Origin: Astropecten irregularis
Lineage: Eukaryota; Echinodermata; Asteroidea; Paxillosida; Astropectinidae
NCBI GenBank assembly: GCA_963971285.1
Contig: OZ020260.1
Span: forward strand, 11,008,798 to 11,072,797
Direction: 5' to 3'
Length of the DNA: 64,000 nucleotides
A program made the translations under genes and the position numbers. Shown here in pieces: positions 11,298 through 64,000 of the stretch (within the stretch, counting starts at the first letter, position 1; each line of letters begins with the position of its first letter). The notes beneath the pieces were generated by a model, which was not told the DNA's origin, did not search any database, and saw nothing but the letters and a program-made list of their open reading frames with translations.

Positions 11298-11620
11298 TTA
11301 AAGGGAGCATATAGGATTTGCAAAGATGTGCGTTTTGGCTGAATTTGGTACTTAAACAGAAGTGAACTTCCTCACAGACGTTGTTTCATGTACCCTTTTA
11401 CGCTTTGTTCATCTGGATAGCAGAAATACGGCCAAAATAGTTGCCCCCTCAGAATCCTTCACGTTTACACCGCGCTTTCGAAATGCTAAAAAGATTGTTC
11501 GGATGAACAACCTTTTTAAAAGACACTAAATCTTGATTTCCTTGAAAAACCCAGCATCTGATGAACCAAGATTTCCCGTGGTGACTGTTTGCACTGTTTA
11601 CAAACTGTTGAGTCCATTTT
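11298..11620 (+). repeat. Dispersed repeat, family I copy 1
   Basis: Matches 55645-55967 in inverted orientation over ~320 bases, including GCAAAGATGTGCGTTTTGGC, CTGGATAGCAGAAATACGGCC, CTTGATTTCCTTGAAAAACC and CCGTGGTGACTGTTTGCAC. No coding sense was seen. Confidence 0.75.
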
Positions 11621-12718
11621 CTGTCTCAAACTCAATAATTGTTTTGGGAGGCCTTGCAAATCCTGTACGATTAACATCCGTCTGGCAACAATAGTTTCTA
11701 CCACATCGTATCTGGCACAGTAAGATGGCCACCGTTGGCTTCAGTTGATACAAAAGTGTTGCAAGTCCAGATTTTTGTATATGGCGTCCCTGCATGTGGC
11801 TGGTACTCTTCATTTGCTAAGGTCTAGACAATATTTGCTAAGCATAGAGTTTGATTTATATTAGAAGCACAAAAGAATGATTGAACTACAGTAATGGTTA
11901 AGTACATGAATCTGCACATACAACTCATACTGTACGGGCCACACACTGCACACAAAAAATCAAACTCAGCCTTATCATGATATTTACAATGTCACTTTAC
12001 TTCTTACAAAAAACGTTTGGAAATGAGATAAGAAAAATCTTATTGCGAATCTCTAAAAATTTCAAAGCATTTCATGGTAAACTTTTACAAAATTACTTTG
12101 GAATTATAACAGAAGGCATTAAGTGAATACGGAATATGAAATACAAAATATACATTTTGGGTTTAAAGAAGATTGCGAAAACAGTTTATATGCAAAATAG
12201 GAAAAACTTAAACACATACCTCATGAATACAAAGTGTTTACCATTAAGTAGAAATTGAACAACTCTGGAATAATTCATACAGTATTTGGAGCAGAATCAC
12301 ACATTTTTTTTAAGAATCAAGGCCTCAGTCCCTCTCAAAATTGAATACATTTATGAAAATACATATTTTTACACGAAGAATACTTTACATGTTACGTTAA
12401 CAAAGCATAAAATAAACAATATGAAATTATTTCAGCCTCGTTATTGTTCGAAAACACACATTGATTGAATCATAAAAAAAATGAAAGCAACACTTCCCTA
12501 TTTTTTTCTCAGAATTTGATAATTTATGGAATACAGATTTTTTTTTACAAAAGGAATACGCTATCAACAAAACACGAAATGTAATTATAGGAAGTAAATT
12601 CGGCCTTGTTATTTATGAAAATACAATCATACAATAACAAGCGTTTGCTTTCGTTTCTTGAATTTAAGTATTAAACTCATGGGAATTTGGAATGTCATGT
12701 GATGCACAATGAGTAAAG

Positions 12719-12915
12719 GCTGGTTCATACTCGCTGTGTATGTATCGCTGCGGTGTATTTTTAAGTGTCTTCCCTGTGGGTAAGAATGCGCACTAAGTAT
12801 TGAAAGTGCGCGTCATTATGCGCAGCATTTGAAAATAAGAAAAGTTTGAACACACCAATTTGGTCCGTTTTTGGACAAGTTAAAATATTTCAACATCCGC
12901 CAGATGCGTACACGC
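12719..12915. repeat. Dispersed repeat, family G copy 1
   Basis: Starts GGTTCATACTCGCTG. The body (GTGTCTTCCCTGTGGGTAAG, GTATTGAAAGTGCGCGTC, CAACATCCGCCAGATGCG) is shared with 47619-48091, which ends in the inverse GAGTATGAACC. This copy looks cut off at the right. Confidence 0.65.
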
Positions 12916-13023
12916 CGTTAGAATTCCGTAAGATCTAAAAGGCACTATATGTAATGAAAGACAAGTTTTAGTTTTGGTTTTATTGCTGCTAGGATTTTTT
13001 TATAGCTGTGATCATTATCTTAG

Positions 13024-13029
13024 TTTATT
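13024..13029 (-). promoter_or_regulatory. Possible proximal poly(A) signal for Crumbs
   Basis: Minus-strand AATAAA about 1.4 kb after the stop codon; a second AATAAA lies at 12978-12983. Neither has other support. Confidence 0.22.
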
Positions 13030-13089
13030 TCCTCTCCTTGAAACTTGAGGTATTTTCTATCGATCAACAGAAATCTCATATTGTTATAA

Positions 13090-13430
13090 AAGTTATTGGT
13101 TCTGTTGCCTAGTGGTCTGGCGTGTTGTACTCAACATCTTGTGGTCAGTCTACAGATTGTGGGTTCGAATCCAGCCATGGGCTATTGGTGCTTGCGTCCT
13201 TGGGCAAGACGCTTTGTCACATATCGCTCCTCTTCACCCAGGTGTAAATAGGTACTGTGAGGGTAGAGATGGCTTTGTGGTTTGATTAGCCTCTGTGCAT
13301 CTTACAGTAGCTGGGGCTGTATACTCCCCAGGGAGTTGAGATTGTCTCAGAAATGTACCGGTAAGTGGGGCCCGATGACCAGGGATAATACTTGCAAGCC
13401 CCATGATCTAGATGGAATGGCACTTTTTTT
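13090..13430 (+). mobile_element. tRNA-derived SINE, second type
   Basis: The head has a box A-like segment (TTGCCTAGTGGTCTGGCG) and a box B (GGGTTCGAATCC). It is followed by a conserved SINE body (CGTCCTTGGGCAAGACGCTT, CCCAGGTGTAAATAGGTAC). I know this body type from SINEs of many marine animals; the name was not assigned. Confidence 0.7.
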
Positions 13431-13986
13431 TAAAAATTGTTGGGACCCATGAGAGCAATGAGGTCAAGGGTCGTGTTCTGCCAGCGGATTCTGCTTAAAT
13501 CAAACCCGGATTGACTTGTAACCACTCTACCTGGCTCTAGGATCTTGGTACTCAACATTTCAGCAGATTCAGAGCACATACAGCGGAGCTCCTTGCCACA
13601 TTGGAGTTGGGCTCCTTTTCAATAAGTTGTCATCATGCCATCATGGAAATGTCTAAAATACAGTAGGCTTTCTGCCGACACTTCACCAGTACCTTAAATT
13701 ACCGGTAACCGGCATGACAAGATTTTGCTAACTTATACCCAGATTTATCAATCCACAATGTGATGCAATTTTCTCAGATATTCAATTATTGAGGATATAG
13801 TGGACTTTTGAAGGATTTACATTTTGAATGCATAGTTATTTAGCATGTGGAATGTAATAAATGTGAGGAATGTGCAAAGATGTGATACTAAAAAATACCA
13901 AATATCCACCATTTTGCTGATTTATAAAAAACACTGATGGAATTGATACTTTGAACCCTGTATGTGTTTTACAAAAAAAAGTATTT

Positions 13987-14342
13987 TTAACGGCAATTTC
14001 ATACTTCGTTTTTTGTCAAAGAAATGCAGATTCATGGTCAAAAATATCAAGAAAGATACTAAAATAACAGTAATCTGTGAAATTTCCAGTGTAATACTGT
14101 GGCCACTTTTTGAGACAGTGAAAAACGTCCACAGTATCTTAAAATCTTTTCACAGGATTTTTGATCTTCCGATGATCAATATTGTTTTTGGTCAATTGGG
14201 TTGACTCTTTTCTGGATAAAAACAGCATTTCAGAGAGAAACGGTATGTTTCTACCATCACCATCGTTATACCCTGTAAGTTATAGGTAAATCTGTGGCGA
14301 TTTGTTTCGGTATGCTACCAAAAAGTATGATAGTACCTTTAA
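13987..14342 (+). repeat. Family A element in the Crumbs 3' UTR
   Basis: Ends with AAAGTATGATAGTACCTTT at 14342, only 84 bases past the stop codon on the minus strand, so it is very likely transcribed as 3' UTR. Confidence 0.8.
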
Positions 14343-14425
14343 GTTGTCATACTGACACACTTCATCAAGTCACGGAGGCTCGGAGACTTGGAGCTAGTAG
14401 CCTTCCGTCAACGATTCCGCCCTGA

Positions 14426-63695
<49,270 letters not shown>

Positions 63696-63894
63696 CTGTC
63701 AACCAAGTGAATAAATATATGATTTAATGTTTAATTCAATAGAAAAACAATTTTTGTGAACAATAAAACAGAGATCAAGAAATTGTAGAAGACAGCGCCA
63801 GCACAAATGATATTTACTGACATTGGACAATGAACTGGCAAAAAAGCGTTCACTCAAAGATTTCTTCTGAAATGTTACAGTCTAAACACCATTA

Positions 63895-64000
63895 GGGCTG
63901 TCTCAAATATCGAATATTCGAAAATTCGATCATCAATATTCGAATAGTATTTTGTCGGTTTGAATATTCCAGGGAAAAAATGCGATGCCAAAAGCAGATT
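63895..64000. repeat. Start of a repeat at the window edge
   Basis: GGGCTGTCTCAAATATCGAA followed by ATTCGAA palindromes looks like the end of a transposon, cut by the window edge. Confidence 0.35.

Larger units (their letters stand above)
5319..14425. other. Intergenic region and Crumbs 3' UTR
   Basis: The 9.1 kb between the DNase II start and the Crumbs stop holds mostly repeats, listed separately. Stretches 7030-8218, 9113-9635 and 11621-12718 are AT-rich with no recognised repeat or protein. The 120-codon minus frame at 7443-7805 has no domain signature. Part of the right side must be Crumbs 3' UTR, of unknown length. Confidence 0.6.

Overview
This is a window of animal nuclear DNA. It has long introns with GT/AG borders, multidomain extracellular protein exons, tRNA-derived SINEs and a dense load of short inverted-repeat transposons. 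The combination of Crumbs and DNase II genes, tRNA-SINE tails, AT-rich introns and very frequent TACATGTA/ACATGTACATGT motifs fits a marine invertebrate deuterostome. My best guess is an echinoderm, perhaps a sea star, but this was not tested by any search.

The window is dominated by one minus-strand gene running from beyond the right edge to a stop codon at 14426-14428. I could place 33 coding exons (called w1-w33 here, in transcript order), from 63695 down to 14426. They total 9044 coding bases, about 3013 residues without the missing first exon. Every exon-exon junction keeps the reading frame with GT/AG borders. In order the protein has the end of a signal peptide, two N-terminal laminin-G domains (w1-w6), about 33 EGF-like repeats (w7-w22), the Crumbs-type core of three laminin-G domains separated by single EGF repeats (w23-w31), about 15 membrane-proximal EGF repeats (w31-w32), and a transmembrane helix with a 37-residue tail ending in ERLI (w33). 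The tail identifies it as a Crumbs homologue, a transmembrane organiser of epithelial apical polarity. It is larger than the fly and vertebrate proteins, carries an extra N-terminal LamG pair, and its tail lacks the usual aPKC-target threonine.

Downstream on the same strand (5318 to 2310, continuing past the left edge) are the first two coding exons of a DNase II family gene: a signal peptide followed by the start of the nuclease domain.

The rest is introns and intergenic DNA filled with repeats. These include two related ~350-380-bp inverted-repeat families (A and B, about 20 copies that share one half), at least a dozen other MITE-like or foldback families, a tRNA-derived SINE family with two copies nested in older elements and visible target-site duplications, other tRNA-SINEs, a LINE 3' end, and several tandem arrays (about 23, 82, 113 and 142 bp units). 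One array is built from decayed copies of a Crumbs exon end. No genuine tRNA, rRNA, CRISPR or prokaryotic features were seen.
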